64,000 nucleotides of DNA from G963422705 sp963422705 (GTDB taxonomy: Bacteria; Poribacteria; WGA-4E; WGA-3G): NCBI GenBank assembly GCA_963422705.1, contig OY730443.1, positions 1,240,001 through 1,304,000 on the forward strand, read 5' to 3'. A model generated the notes under the pieces. That model saw nothing but the letters and a program-made list of their open reading frames with translations. It was not told where the DNA came from and did not search any database. Below are positions 27,376-36,418 of this stretch, one piece after another (the first letter of the stretch is position 1; every line of letters begins with the position of its first letter). The position numbers and the translations under genes are program-made.

Positions 27376-29004
27376 TTATTCAGGAATTATACGTTCCTTC
27401 GTCTGCCGTTGACGGCATAATACAGCTTCAATAAAATCCCGGAAGAGTGGATGCGGTGAAAGCGGCTTAGATTGAAATTCCGGATGGAATTGAGAACCTA
27501 CCATCCACGGGTGCTCAGAAACCTCAGCAATTTCGACGAGATTGTCATCCGGGGAAACGCCACTGAAACAGAGCCCCGCTGATTCCAATCGAGCGCGATA
27601 GGAATTATTCAATTCATAGCGGTGCCGGTGCCGTTCCAAGATAATCGGTTGCTGATAGGCAGCATAACTTTTAGTATCTTCTCTCAGCACACACGGGTAA
27701 AGTCCAAGACGCATTGTCGCTCCCAAATCAGCGACAGAACGTTGTTTCAGCATTAAATCTATGACAGGGTGTGGGGTTTCCTCATCGACTTCCGTACTGT
27801 TCGCATTTTTTAGATTCGCCACGTTTCGCGCGAAATCAATGACAAGACACTGCATTCCAAGGCATAACCCCAAATAAGGGATTTTCCTTTCCCGGGCATA
27901 TCGAGCGGCAAGTATCATGCCTTCAATACCCCGATAGCCGAACCCACCCGGCACTAAAATTCCATCAATTTTCTCAAAAACAGTGTCCAGTTCAGGCTGT
28001 TCTGTAAGGGTTTCAGAATCTATCCATTCAATATTGACAACCGATTCATTCGCAATACCGCCATGTTTAAGTGCTTCTTGAACACTAATATAGGCATCAC
28101 TGCCGGTGATGTATTTTCCAACGATTGCGATTCGGGCGTGGTGCGTGGGATTTTTCAACTTATCAACCATGGATGCCCATTCCATATCCATTTTCCCATT
28201 ATACGGCAAGCCGAGTTTTTTCGAGACGAGGTGCCCCATCCCTTGTTCTTCAAAATTAAGCGGAATTTCATCAACACATTTTGTGTCCACTCCTTGCAAA
28301 ATGTAGTCTTCACTAATTCCACAGAGAAGCGCAATTTTCTTGCAAAAATTCTCATCTAAACGTTGACTCGTTCGACAAAGCAACAAGTCGGGTTGAATTC
28401 CCAATTCTTGCAATTTACGAATGCTATGCTGTGTCGGTTTGCTCTTGCTCTCACCATTAGGTAAGGTATAAATAAGAGAAACATGGAGGAACAACGTGTT
28501 TTCCTTACCTACCTCAACTGCGATTTGTCGTATCGCTTCCACAAAAGGAGGCATTTCAAAATCACCGATGGTGCCCCCAATCTCTGTAATGACGATGTCA
28601 GCCCCATTATCCTTTCCGATTTGATAGATACGTCGTTTAATTTCATCGGTAATATGAGGAATGAGTTGCACCGTCTCTCCAAGGTAGTCACCACGTCGTT
28701 CCTTAGCGATAACCTCACTGTAGACAGCTCCCGTCGTAAAATTAGAGTCGCGGTTGAGTTCAATCCCGAGAAATCGTTCATAGTTGCCTACGTCCAAATC
28801 CGTTTCTGCACCATCATGTGTTACGAATACTTCTCCATGTTGAAAAGGGTTCATCACCCCGGCGTCCACATTGAGGTACGGGTCGATTTTAACAACGATG
28901 ACATTAAAGCCCCGGTTAATGAGCAACCGCCCGAGTGAAGCAGTCGTAATCCCTTTTCCGATGCCGGAGATAACTCCGCCTGTTACGAAAATATATTTTG
29001 TCAT
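27376..29004 (-). CDS. pyrG: CTP synthase
   Basis: A 542-residue enzyme that aminates UTP to CTP. The synthetase domain starts MTKYIFVTGGVISGIGKGIT with its P-loop, followed by DPYLNVDAGVMNPFQHGEVFV (given in part) and ITEIGGTIGDFE. The glutaminase domain (from about residue 290) has GGFGYRG, the nucleophile loop PYLGLCLGMQ with the catalytic cysteine, and the QFHPEFQSKP histidine-glutamate pair. Complete and normal in length. Follows kdsB by six bases in an operon; both supply CTP-dependent LPS sugar activation. Confidence 0.97.
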   Translation of the reverse strand: MTKYIFVTGGVISGIGKGITTASLGRLLINRGFNVIVVKIDPYLNVDAGVMNPFQHGEVFVTHDGAETDLDVGNYERFLGIELNRDSNFTTGAVYSEVIAKERRGDYLGETVQLIPHITDEIKRRIYQIGKDNGADIVITEIGGTIGDFEMPPFVEAIRQIAVEVGKENTLFLHVSLIYTLPNGESKSKPTQHSIRKLQELGIQPDLLLCRTSQRLDENFCKKIALLCGISEDYILQGVDTKCVDEIPLNFEEQGMGHLVSKKLGLPYNGKMDMEWASMVDKLKNPTHHARIAIVGKYITGSDAYISVQEALKHGGIANESVVNIEWIDSETLTEQPELDTVFEKIDGILVPGGFGYRGIEGMILAARYARERKIPYLGLCLGMQCLVIDFARNVANLKNANSTEVDEETPHPVIDLMLKQRSVADLGATMRLGLYPCVLREDTKSYAAYQQPIILERHRHRYELNNSYRARLESAGLCFSGVSPDDNLVEIAEVSEHPWMVGSQFHPEFQSKPLSPHPLFRDFIEAVLCRQRQTKERIIPE

Positions 29005-29010
29005 ATCAAT

Positions 29011-29799
29011 TTACTGCCTGCTGCGAGCCCGGGCGTGTCTCCTTTCTAAAATCTGTCTTACACGTTCCAAGTCAGCCGGGACATCCACTCCGATAAGTGG
29101 TACATCGGTTTCAACGACGTGGATAGGGATACCATTCTCCAAAAAGCGTAGTTGCTCCAAGCCTTCTGCCTTTTCATAAGGGGTCCTTTCCCACTGTGTA
29201 AAAGCTTCAAGTTGTTGTTTGCGGTAAGCGTATAATCCGACGTGGCGGTACACCGGGGATACTTGGAGTGTTGCCCCGGTGACATTTCCGGGGACAGATG
29301 CTCGCGAAAAATAGAGTGCGTCACCTTCAAGATTTGTGACAACTTTAACAACGTTAACGTCACAGTAATCGGCGGCCGCGTCGACGCGCTGTTTTAAGGT
29401 GCACACCTGTATAGCAGGATTATCAATGAAAGGTTGCAGCATCTGGTCAATTTGTGCAGATTCGAGCAGTGGTTCATCACCTTGAATATTGGCAACAATA
29501 TCACATGACAGCTGTTTCGCAACAACAGCGACACGCTCTGTCCCTGTTGTACATTCCCCCGTCATAACAACGTTTCCACCGAATTGGTTAACAGTATTGT
29601 AGATACGTACATCATCGGTTGCGACGATGACCTGTTCAAGCTTTTTTGCTAGTGATGCCCGTTCATAGACATGTTGCACCATCGGCTTTCCGAAGAGTTC
29701 CACCAAAGGTTTCCCCGCAAACCGGCTTGAAGCATAGCGGGCAGGTATAATTCCGACGGCGTGAAAACCTGTTCCTGATAGACAAGAACCGTTATGCAA
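29011..29799 (-). CDS. kdsB: 3-deoxy-manno-octulosonate cytidylyltransferase (CMP-KDO synthetase)
   Basis: A 262-residue enzyme that activates KDO with CTP for lipid A-core assembly. Signatures: IIPARYASSRFAGKPL, QVIVATDD, CTTGTERVA and NIQGDEPLL, with the metal-binding aspartate in the last, and YRHVGLYAYR. The start is a TTG at 29797-29799, supported by GGAGG; there is no ATG or GTG before the conserved core. Located between a symporter gene (three bases upstream) and pyrG (six bases downstream), so transcription and translation are probably coupled. Its presence implies an LPS-bearing outer membrane. Confidence 0.95.
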   Translation of the reverse strand: MHNGSCLSGTGFHAVGIIPARYASSRFAGKPLVELFGKPMVQHVYERASLAKKLEQVIVATDDVRIYNTVNQFGGNVVMTGECTTGTERVAVVAKQLSCDIVANIQGDEPLLESAQIDQMLQPFIDNPAIQVCTLKQRVDAAADYCDVNVVKVVTNLEGDALYFSRASVPGNVTGATLQVSPVYRHVGLYAYRKQQLEAFTQWERTPYEKAEGLEQLRFLENGIPIHVVETDVPLIGVDVPADLERVRQILERRHARARSRQ

Positions 29800-29802
29800 A
29801 TC

Positions 29803-31602
29803 CTAACCTCCCTCACGCTGCGGTAAATTTCGATACAGAATCACTCCGGTTCCGATTGCGATTGCGAGAAAAATGAGTCCTGTCCCAATAAAGCCTAACA
29901 GGAGTTTTCCGAACCCGAATAGGGTTGAATAGATAAAAATTACGCCGATAAACCAATTGAACAAGGCGGGTATCCCTTGTTTCATAGGAGGTTGTAGTTT
30001 CCCATCACCCGGCGCCTCCTGTATCGCGGCAATAATAGGTTTCCACCCATCTATACCGGCGCAGGCGCTAGGGCGAACCCGCTTGTAGAAGTTAATCAAC
30101 GTGTCCGTTGAAACAGGTGAGGTTAAGAACGTCACAACTATCCACGTCAGTGTGGAAAAGGGGACAATGATTAGCATCTGGATAGCGAATTTATCAGTAC
30201 CACTCGTCTGGGGGAGCGTGAAGACGAGGATAGAAACGACTAATGATGCGAACATCGCTGAAATTTCGGACCAGGCGTTAACACGCCACCAGTACCATCG
30301 TAAAATTTGGACAAGCCCGATTCCCGCATTAACGGCAATGAGGAATTTCCATGCGCTGGCGATGGAATTCATGAACAGGCTCGTGACGCCTGCCAGTATC
30401 ATGATGAAGAACACAGCAACTCGCGATGCTGTGACATAGTGCTTTATTGGTGCCTCTGCCTTGAAAAAACGTTTATAGAAATCATTGACAAGATAAGATG
30501 CTCCCCAGTTTAGATGTGTGTCAATTGTTGACATGAACGCCGCCAAAAACGCTGTTAGCATTAAACCAAGCAAGCCTGTCGGAAGATAGCGGAGCATCAA
30601 CATCGGATAGCCCGCCTCGGCATCGCGCATAGCGATGTCCGGGTGCTCCGGATTTCCTAGCCCAGGGTAGACTACCATGGCTACCAACGCAACGAGTATC
30701 CACGGCCACGGACGGAGGGTATAGTGGGCAATGTTGAACCATAACGTCGCAAGGAGCGTATGTCGTTCATCTTTTGCGGCAAACATCCGTTGCGCAATGT
30801 AGCCGCTTCCATCCACACCGTTTGACGCCCACCACTGCACACCGAGATAGACACCAAACGTTAAAATTGCCATTTCACCCGCTTTGAAGTCAGGCGTAAA
30901 ATTAAGGATGGTATGTTCGGTGCCGTAAATGCCACCCAGTTTCTCCTTCAGCGCATTAATTCCACCAATCTTATGAACAGCGATAACTGCCAATGTAATT
31001 GAGCCCACCATCGCCATTCCGAACTGCACCAGGTCTGTTATGACAACGCCCCAGAAACCGGATAGCGCGCAGTAGATGCCCGCAATCAACAAACATCCTA
31101 ATACGACTAACACCTTTATCTCAGCGGTATTTGGAAGCTCAAAGGTGAGCACGATTATTTTCTGCAGGGCAAGGATCACCCAGCCCATCGTAATACAGTT
31201 AATAGGTAGTCCAATGTAAAGGGCACGGAAACCACGCAGAAAGCTTGCTGACGGACCTGAGTAGCGGAGTTCAGTCAATTCAACATCGGTAATGATGTTC
31301 GCACGCCGCCAGAGTTGCGAAAATAGAAACGTCGCTAATATACCACCCAGGACGGCGTTCCACCAGAGCCAATTGCCCATGATGCCGTCTTTGACAACGA
31401 ATCCCGTAACGGCTAATGGGGTATCCACAGCGAACGTTGTCGCTACCATAGAGGTACCTGCCAACCACCACGGTAAATTACGTCCAGAGACGAAAAATTC
31501 GCTGATATTTCGCCCGGCGCGCTTAGAAAAATAGATGCCGAGTCCCAAAGCGAAAAAGATATAGCTGATGATAATCCCCAAATCAATGGGCGCAATCTTC
31601 AT
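29803..31602 (-). CDS. Sodium:solute symporter (SSS family)
   Basis: A 599-residue integral membrane protein with about 13 hydrophobic segments. Family features: the FFVSGRNLPWWLAGTSMVAT segment near the N-terminus, the FAVDTPLAVTGFV region, GYIAQRMFAAKDE in the middle, and LMLTAFLAAFMSTIDTHLNWGASYL, the typical sodium-site helix of SSS transporters. Possible substrates are sugars, amino acids or organic acids; none can be assigned. First gene of the symporter-kdsB-pyrG cluster. Confidence 0.88.
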   Translation of the reverse strand: MKIAPIDLGIIISYIFFALGLGIYFSKRAGRNISEFFVSGRNLPWWLAGTSMVATTFAVDTPLAVTGFVVKDGIMGNWLWWNAVLGGILATFLFSQLWRRANIITDVELTELRYSGPSASFLRGFRALYIGLPINCITMGWVILALQKIIVLTFELPNTAEIKVLVVLGCLLIAGIYCALSGFWGVVITDLVQFGMAMVGSITLAVIAVHKIGGINALKEKLGGIYGTEHTILNFTPDFKAGEMAILTFGVYLGVQWWASNGVDGSGYIAQRMFAAKDERHTLLATLWFNIAHYTLRPWPWILVALVAMVVYPGLGNPEHPDIAMRDAEAGYPMLMLRYLPTGLLGLMLTAFLAAFMSTIDTHLNWGASYLVNDFYKRFFKAEAPIKHYVTASRVAVFFIMILAGVTSLFMNSIASAWKFLIAVNAGIGLVQILRWYWWRVNAWSEISAMFASLVVSILVFTLPQTSGTDKFAIQMLIIVPFSTLTWIVVTFLTSPVSTDTLINFYKRVRPSACAGIDGWKPIIAAIQEAPGDGKLQPPMKQGIPALFNWFIGVIFIYSTLFGFGKLLLGFIGTGLIFLAIAIGTGVILYRNLPQREGG

Positions 31603-32079
31603 ATCGCTGTTCTGTCTACTGATTTAGTACGCGAAATTGCCCTAAATGTTGTTGGCAGAATCTTTATGGTTTGTATCAGAAATTTAATACTGTTTAGCTG
31701 ATAAAAAAGACGAAATTCGACCGGTTTGATGTACGAGTTAGTTTACCAAATAGAGAAATTAAAATCAAGAAAAAAACTCCCAAATACGCAGTAGAATAGG
31801 ATTGACTAAGGAGGCTAAAATAGCGTGTAAAGGAAAAATCAGTCAAACTAGCCGTCCCAATATACGCAATAAAAATCTCACGTCCAATCGAAAAAAGGAA
31901 TAGAGGTTGCAAACCCAATTCTTAATACGTTAAACTTAAACGGTGAAATGAACTGGTATTGTTTTTGAGATGCTGCCTCGCTCTCAAATGCTCAATTGAC
32001 AGAAGTCTTGGGCTCACTCCTATAAAGAGAAACGGATTAACCGAATTTGGTATAACGATTTTTGTAAAGGAGATGAAAA
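31603..32079. other. Intergenic region
   Basis: A 477-base, AT-rich stretch between divergent genes. A 74-codon hydrophobic open frame lies on the minus strand at 31694-31918 but lacks a Shine-Dalgarno sequence and any recognisable motif. I see no RNA gene. Confidence 0.5.
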
Positions 32080-32874
32080 ATGAAAAGTATCTTGATACTT
32101 CTAACTTGCCTGCTTTTGGTATTTCACCTGAGCAGCGTGTCTGCTCAGGTGTTAGAACCGGATTTAGTACTGTACTTTGATTACGAAGACTTTAAAGGCG
32201 ATACCGTCGTTGAAAAATCTGGGCGTGGTTACGATGGCGCGATTAATGGAAAGGTAACGCAATCTGACGATGGGAAGTTTGGGAAAGCCGGGCATTTTAC
32301 TTTAGGCAGTTTTCTCGACTTGGACGGGCCGAACATTAACCCGGATGACATCCCGACAGAAGGGATGAGTATCGTTGCATGGATTAATGTTGAGGCAGTT
32401 GCGGATATGGCGATTTTCAATGCCCGCGCTGGTGATAATACCTGGTTGGTGCACCCGGAGGCCCGGGGCGAGGGCAATTATCGTTGGCTAAACCGGAGCC
32501 CAGGGGGAGCAACCATCTTCGATATTCGCGGTGGAAAAAATAAAGCTAACGAATGGATTCACTACGCAGGTACGTTCAGTCGCGCTGAAGGCTTAGCGGT
32601 ACTCTACATTAACGGCGTTGCTGCAGGTGAAGAAAAGGCGCGTGTCGGAACCCCAATTGCTCCTGATTGGGACAATGGCGCCCGCGTCGGGTATAACATC
32701 GACAATAACCGTCCTTTCGCAGGACTGATGGATGACTTGAACATTTGGAAACGCGGTTTAACCGAAGAGGAAGTTAATACCATCATGAAAAATGGTGTTG
32801 ATACTTTCCTAGGAGTGGAAGCGAGCGATAAACTGGCAACGACATGGGGACGCCTTAAGAGTTCTTTACGTTAA
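32080..32874 (+). CDS. Secreted LamG-domain protein with C-terminal TTWGRLK tag
   Basis: A 264-residue protein. AAAGGAGATG precedes the ATG. Signal peptide at residues 1-23 (LLLVFHLSSVSAQ), then a LamG/concanavalin jelly-roll: LVLYFDYEDFKGDTVVEKSG, MSIVAWINVEA, WIHYAGTFSRAEGLAVLYING, FAGLMDDLNIWKRGLTEEEV. It ends KLATTWGRLKSSLR, nearly the same as the end of the frameshifted protein at 18.2 kb (KITTTWGRLKRIN). Likely a secreted or surface glycan-binding protein; the tail may be a sorting or anchoring signal. Confidence 0.88.
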   Translation: MKSILILLTCLLLVFHLSSVSAQVLEPDLVLYFDYEDFKGDTVVEKSGRGYDGAINGKVTQSDDGKFGKAGHFTLGSFLDLDGPNINPDDIPTEGMSIVAWINVEAVADMAIFNARAGDNTWLVHPEARGEGNYRWLNRSPGGATIFDIRGGKNKANEWIHYAGTFSRAEGLAVLYINGVAAGEEKARVGTPIAPDWDNGARVGYNIDNNRPFAGLMDDLNIWKRGLTEEEVNTIMKNGVDTFLGVEASDKLATTWGRLKSSLR

Positions 32875-33198
32875 TTTGATGCAGCGGTGTGTTTTGACAG
32901 CTACACCCAAATTTACGAAAAATTTATTCGCAAAAAAAATTCGTATCTCACGAAAAAGAAAACCAAACTGAGTCGAGTTAGCTCAATTTCTCTTTGTAGG
33001 AAACAACACTCACGCGCGAGGCGCCGTAATTCAATAACGATACAAATTATTGTGAATTTGGGAAAACGAAAACACCTAAGATTTTAACACCATTCTTTTT
33101 TTTAAGGGCTGATTTTCATATCCGCCCTTATTTTATCTATTGGCATTCTTCGCCTTTTGGTGTATGATACTACCAAATATTTTCGGTTGAGGGATGGA
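32875..33198. other. Intergenic region
   Basis: A 324-base, very AT-rich stretch. The only structure seen is the hairpin at 33104-33136. Confidence 0.5.
33104..33136 (+). terminator. Terminator-like hairpin
   Basis: AAGGGC (33104-33109) pairs with GCCCTT (33124-33129), followed by ATTTTAT; a T-run also precedes it, so it could work in both directions. About 230 bases after the LamG gene. Confidence 0.45.
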
Positions 33199-33759
33199 AT
33201 GGGGGCACCCAAATTTAAGTTTTGCCCAAAATGTGGTTCACCTTTAACAGCCCTGCCTATAGAAGGCAAACTTCGCCAAGCATGCACAAGCTGCAAATTC
33301 GTATTCTATCGAGAACCCAAACCTGTTGCCGGTGTGCTAGCGTTCCAAGCAGAAAAACTCCTGCTAATTCGGCGCGGCAATAGCCCCTGCCACGGTTTTT
33401 GGAGTTTCCCAACAGGTTACATTGACATCGGCGATACCCCTGAAAAGACTGCTATTCGGGAAGCACAAGAGGAAGCCAATGTAGAGGTTACCTTAGAACG
33501 ATTATTAGGGGTTTATCCGAATGCGGAGCGTACAGTTATTCTTATCATGTATGCAGGCATCATCGCGTCAGGCATTCCGAGAGCAGGGGCAGAGGCTTTA
33601 GACGCGCACCTTTTTGCGAAGAAAGAATTCCCGCCATTCGCCTTTAAGCACGATTATGATATCATGTGTGACTACTATTCATTAAAAGACAGCGAGAGAA
33701 TTGAGGAAAATCATGCATACAATTCTGGAGCGGTATCAAAAAACCTTTGCAAAAGATAG
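33199..33759 (+). CDS. NUDIX hydrolase with N-terminal zinc ribbon
   Basis: A 186-residue protein. Residues 5-35 form a zinc ribbon (FCPKCGSPL and ACTSCKFVFY) followed by the NUDIX fold. The NUDIX box reads GYIDIGDTPEKTAIREAQEE plus AN, with one change: the first glutamate is aspartate. The REAQEE metal-binding core is intact. Members of this subgroup hydrolyse nucleoside-diphosphate derivatives, including ADP-ribose and NADH-type substrates; the substrate here is unknown. I prefer the ATG at 33199 with GAGG upstream over the GTG/TTG near 33157. The 3' end overlaps the next gene by 47 bases. Confidence 0.85.
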   Translation: MGAPKFKFCPKCGSPLTALPIEGKLRQACTSCKFVFYREPKPVAGVLAFQAEKLLLIRRGNSPCHGFWSFPTGYIDIGDTPEKTAIREAQEEANVEVTLERLLGVYPNAERTVILIMYAGIIASGIPRAGAEALDAHLFAKKEFPPFAFKHDYDIMCDYYSLKDSERIEENHAYNSGAVSKNLCKR

Positions 33760-35080
33760 AGAGTTATCACAAACAGCGCATCAACTTTTTCCGGATGGTG
33801 TGACACACGACAGCCGTTATATGGAACCTTTTCCGGTTTACGTTTCAAAAGCAGAAGGGGCTAAGAAATGGGGAGTTGCGGGAAAAGAATTCATTGACTA
33901 TTGGGCTGGGCACGGCGCCTTACTTCTTGGACACAATCCGCCTGAAATTGTTGCCGCCGTGACGCGGCAAATGCAGCGCGGTACTCACTACGGTGCATGC
34001 CATCCGCTTGAACTGGAATGGGGCAAATTGGTAAGGCAGCTCATCCCATCGGCTGAACGAATTCGGTTTGTGAGTTCAGGGACAGAAGCCACACTCATGG
34101 CAATCCGGCTCGCGCGTACCTACACAGGAAAAAAGAAGGTATTGAAATTTATTGGGCATTTTCACGGGTGGCACGATAGTCTCATCTTAGGCGCCTACCC
34201 GCCCTTTGACGCTAACGTACCGGGGATTCCCAAAGCTGTCACTGATATAACATGCCTTTGTCCCCCGAACGATATTGATGCGGTGGAAAAATTGTTAAAA
34301 AGTGACACTGACATCGCTTGTGTCATCCTTGAGCCTACCGGGGCGTCATTCGGAATTGTGCCTACCAATGGGGCGTTCTTAGAACAACTACGTGAACTGA
34401 CACGGGACTACGGTGTACTTCTGATTTTCGATGAGGTAATTACAGGGTTCCGCGTTGCGCCGGGGGGCGCACAAGCTTATTACGGCGTAACTCCTGATAT
34501 GACAACCCTCGCCAAGATTTTGGCAGGCGGACTCCCGGGGGGTGCCCTCGTTGGCAAAAAAGCGGTTATGGAACTGCTTTCAATGAAAGCCGAAGAGCAC
34601 GGATTAAAAATGCCTCATCCTGGCACTTTCAACGCAAATCCGCTCTCTGCAGCTGCCGGCATCGCTATGCTCAACATTGTTAAAACCGGTAAACCATACA
34701 AACAAGCGAATCACATCGCACAGCAGTTACGAGATAAGCTGAACTCACTTATTGATTCCTACGGTTTAGATTGGGTAGTTTACGGGGAATTTTCAGGCAT
34801 CAAACTCCTTATTGGGCATGGTGAGAAGGATGTGCGTGCAGTTGACTTCAACCCTTACGATTGGGATTACCGAAAACTCAAGGGGGGCAACGACGAACAG
34901 CTGCTTAAACCACTTCGATGCGGCTTGTTACTTAACGGTGTAGAGCTCGCCAGCAACGGTGGAATGACAACCGCGGCACATAGCGAAACTGATGTGGAAC
35001 ACACCGTTAAAGCGTTTGCACAAACAATTGAATGGATGACATCAGAAGGATTAACCACTACATCATCAGGGACAACATGA
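33713..35080 (+). CDS. Class III aminotransferase, glutamate-1-semialdehyde aminomutase-like
   Basis: A 455-residue PLP enzyme. It shows the HemL-type pattern: DGVTHDSRY, IDYWAGHGALLLGHNPPEIV, RFVSSGTEATLMAIRLAR (cofactor phosphate site), FHGWHD, LIFDEVITGFR (PLP-binding aspartate) and TTLAKILAGGLPGGALVG with the catalytic lysine. Homologues act as glutamate-1-semialdehyde 2,1-aminomutase in tetrapyrrole synthesis, but many relatives are transaminases of other amino compounds; with no other heme genes here the role is uncertain. The ATG at 33713 has GAGG upstream; it starts within the last 47 bases of the NUDIX gene. Confidence 0.88.
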   Translation: MHTILERYQKTFAKDRELSQTAHQLFPDGVTHDSRYMEPFPVYVSKAEGAKKWGVAGKEFIDYWAGHGALLLGHNPPEIVAAVTRQMQRGTHYGACHPLELEWGKLVRQLIPSAERIRFVSSGTEATLMAIRLARTYTGKKKVLKFIGHFHGWHDSLILGAYPPFDANVPGIPKAVTDITCLCPPNDIDAVEKLLKSDTDIACVILEPTGASFGIVPTNGAFLEQLRELTRDYGVLLIFDEVITGFRVAPGGAQAYYGVTPDMTTLAKILAGGLPGGALVGKKAVMELLSMKAEEHGLKMPHPGTFNANPLSAAAGIAMLNIVKTGKPYKQANHIAQQLRDKLNSLIDSYGLDWVVYGEFSGIKLLIGHGEKDVRAVDFNPYDWDYRKLKGGNDEQLLKPLRCGLLLNGVELASNGGMTTAAHSETDVEHTVKAFAQTIEWMTSEGLTTTSSGTT

Positions 35081-35369
35081 AATCTCCCTTTCCCACTTCC
35101 ATCACAATACAGTCCTCGTAAACACCTCTGAAATAGGAAATCCTGTTGCGCTAGACTGTTTGAGTAAGGGAATTCGCAATATCCACATCCACAACAATAT
35201 TTTCGCTACAGGGAGCGCATGTCAACTGATGCGCGGGGCATTGTCTCCACATGTTACCTTTAAAAATAACGTCTACCGTGCCGTGAAGAAGGATAATCGT
35301 CAAGGACACTCCGGCGATATGAATACAAAATCCTTTACGTCAAAGTCGATGGAGCACTTTAATTATTAG
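35075..35369 (+). pseudogene. Relic of a right-handed beta-helix protein
   Basis: A frame without a start codon, open from the end of the aminotransferase gene to TAG at 35367. It encodes ISLSHFHHNTVLVNTSEIGN, then GIRNIHIHNNIFAT and HVTFKNNVYRAVKKDN. The evenly spaced NI.IHNN and VTFKNN steps are the rungs of a parallel beta-helix, as in pectate-lyase-like or periplasmic polysaccharide-binding proteins. Only a C-terminal fragment of about 95 codons is left. Not a functional gene unless it is fused by readthrough of the aminotransferase stop, which is in another frame. Confidence 0.55.
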
Positions 35370-35432
35370 AAAGGACGTTAAATCTTCTAAAGAAAATAAA
35401 ATGCTAATAACCAGCCAGAGCGGGAGAAAAAT

Positions 35433-36416
35433 ATGAAAACAATTACCTATCGAGATGCGCTTAAAGAAGCATTGCGAGAGGAAATGCAACGGGATAAGTC
35501 TGTATTTATCATGGGAGAAGATATCGCGGAGTACGGAGGTGCTTATAAAGTCACCGATGGGCTATTCCAAGAGTTCGGCAAAGAACGCGTTCGCAATACT
35601 CCAATTTCCGAGGCTGCCATCATCGGAACCGCGTTAGGGGCTGCTGTCACCGGGATGCGTCCTGTCGCAGAGTTAATGTATATTGACTTCACCGCCGTAG
35701 GAATGGATCAGATTGTCAACCAAGTCGCGAAAATCCGCTACATGGTAGGCGGGCAATTGGATGTCCCGCTTGTGATTCGGACGCAAGGAGGGGCGGGCCG
35801 CTCCTCTGCCGCACAACATGCACAGAGCTTAGAGGCCTGGTTTGTTCACATTCCAGGGCTACTCGTTGTGATGCCTTCAACACCTTACGACGCGAAAGGA
35901 TTATTGAAGACTGCAATCCGGGACGACAATCCGATTATGTTTATTGAACATAAACTCCTCTATACGGAAGAAGGAGAAATCCCAGAGGAAGAATACACAA
36001 TCCCGCTGGGGGTTGCTGATATAAAACGAGAAGGCGAAGATATTACAATCCTGTCAACCTCTCGTATGGTTTTAAACGCGCTCAACGCGGCGGATGCGCT
36101 TGCAGAAGAAGGCATCTCCGCTGAAGTAGTCGACGCGAGGACGTTAATGCCGCTCGACAAAGAAACAATTTTTGCATCAGTGAAGAAAACAAATCGATTG
36201 CTCATTGCACACGAAGCCGTCGGAAGAGCCGGCTTTGGCGCCGAAATTGCCGCACTCGTTGTCCGAGAGGTGTTTGATTACCTTGACGCACCAATTGAAC
36301 GCGTCGCAGCCGCACCAGTGCCCGTACCGTTCGCACCGGTAATGGAAAATTTTGTCATTCCTGGAACAGAACAGATTACTGAGGCCGCCCGCAAATTGGT
36401 ACGTTATGAAATTTAA
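35433..36416 (+). CDS. 2-oxoacid dehydrogenase E1 component, beta subunit (pyruvate dehydrogenase/acetoin type)
   Basis: A 327-residue thiamine-diphosphate-dependent E1-beta. Signatures: TYRDALKEALREEMQRD, FIMGEDIAEYGGAYKVT (catalytic glutamate region), PISEAAIIGTALGAA, GGAGRSSAAQHAQSLEAWF, VVMPSTPYDAKGLL and AHEAVGRAGFGAEIAA. Works with an E1-alpha, E2 and E3 in oxidative decarboxylation of pyruvate, acetoin or branched-chain oxoacids. None of the partner subunits is in the window, which is unusual because E1-alpha normally lies directly upstream. A GGGAG upstream of the ATG supports the start. Confidence 0.93.
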   Translation: MKTITYRDALKEALREEMQRDKSVFIMGEDIAEYGGAYKVTDGLFQEFGKERVRNTPISEAAIIGTALGAAVTGMRPVAELMYIDFTAVGMDQIVNQVAKIRYMVGGQLDVPLVIRTQGGAGRSSAAQHAQSLEAWFVHIPGLLVVMPSTPYDAKGLLKTAIRDDNPIMFIEHKLLYTEEGEIPEEEYTIPLGVADIKREGEDITILSTSRMVLNALNAADALAEEGISAEVVDARTLMPLDKETIFASVKKTNRLLIAHEAVGRAGFGAEIAALVVREVFDYLDAPIERVAAAPVPVPFAPVMENFVIPGTEQITEAARKLVRYEI

Positions 36417-36418
36417 TA

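Noticed and set aside
31694..31918. 74-codon hydrophobic open frame on the minus strand
   Set aside because: No Shine-Dalgarno, AT-rich composition and no recognisable motif.
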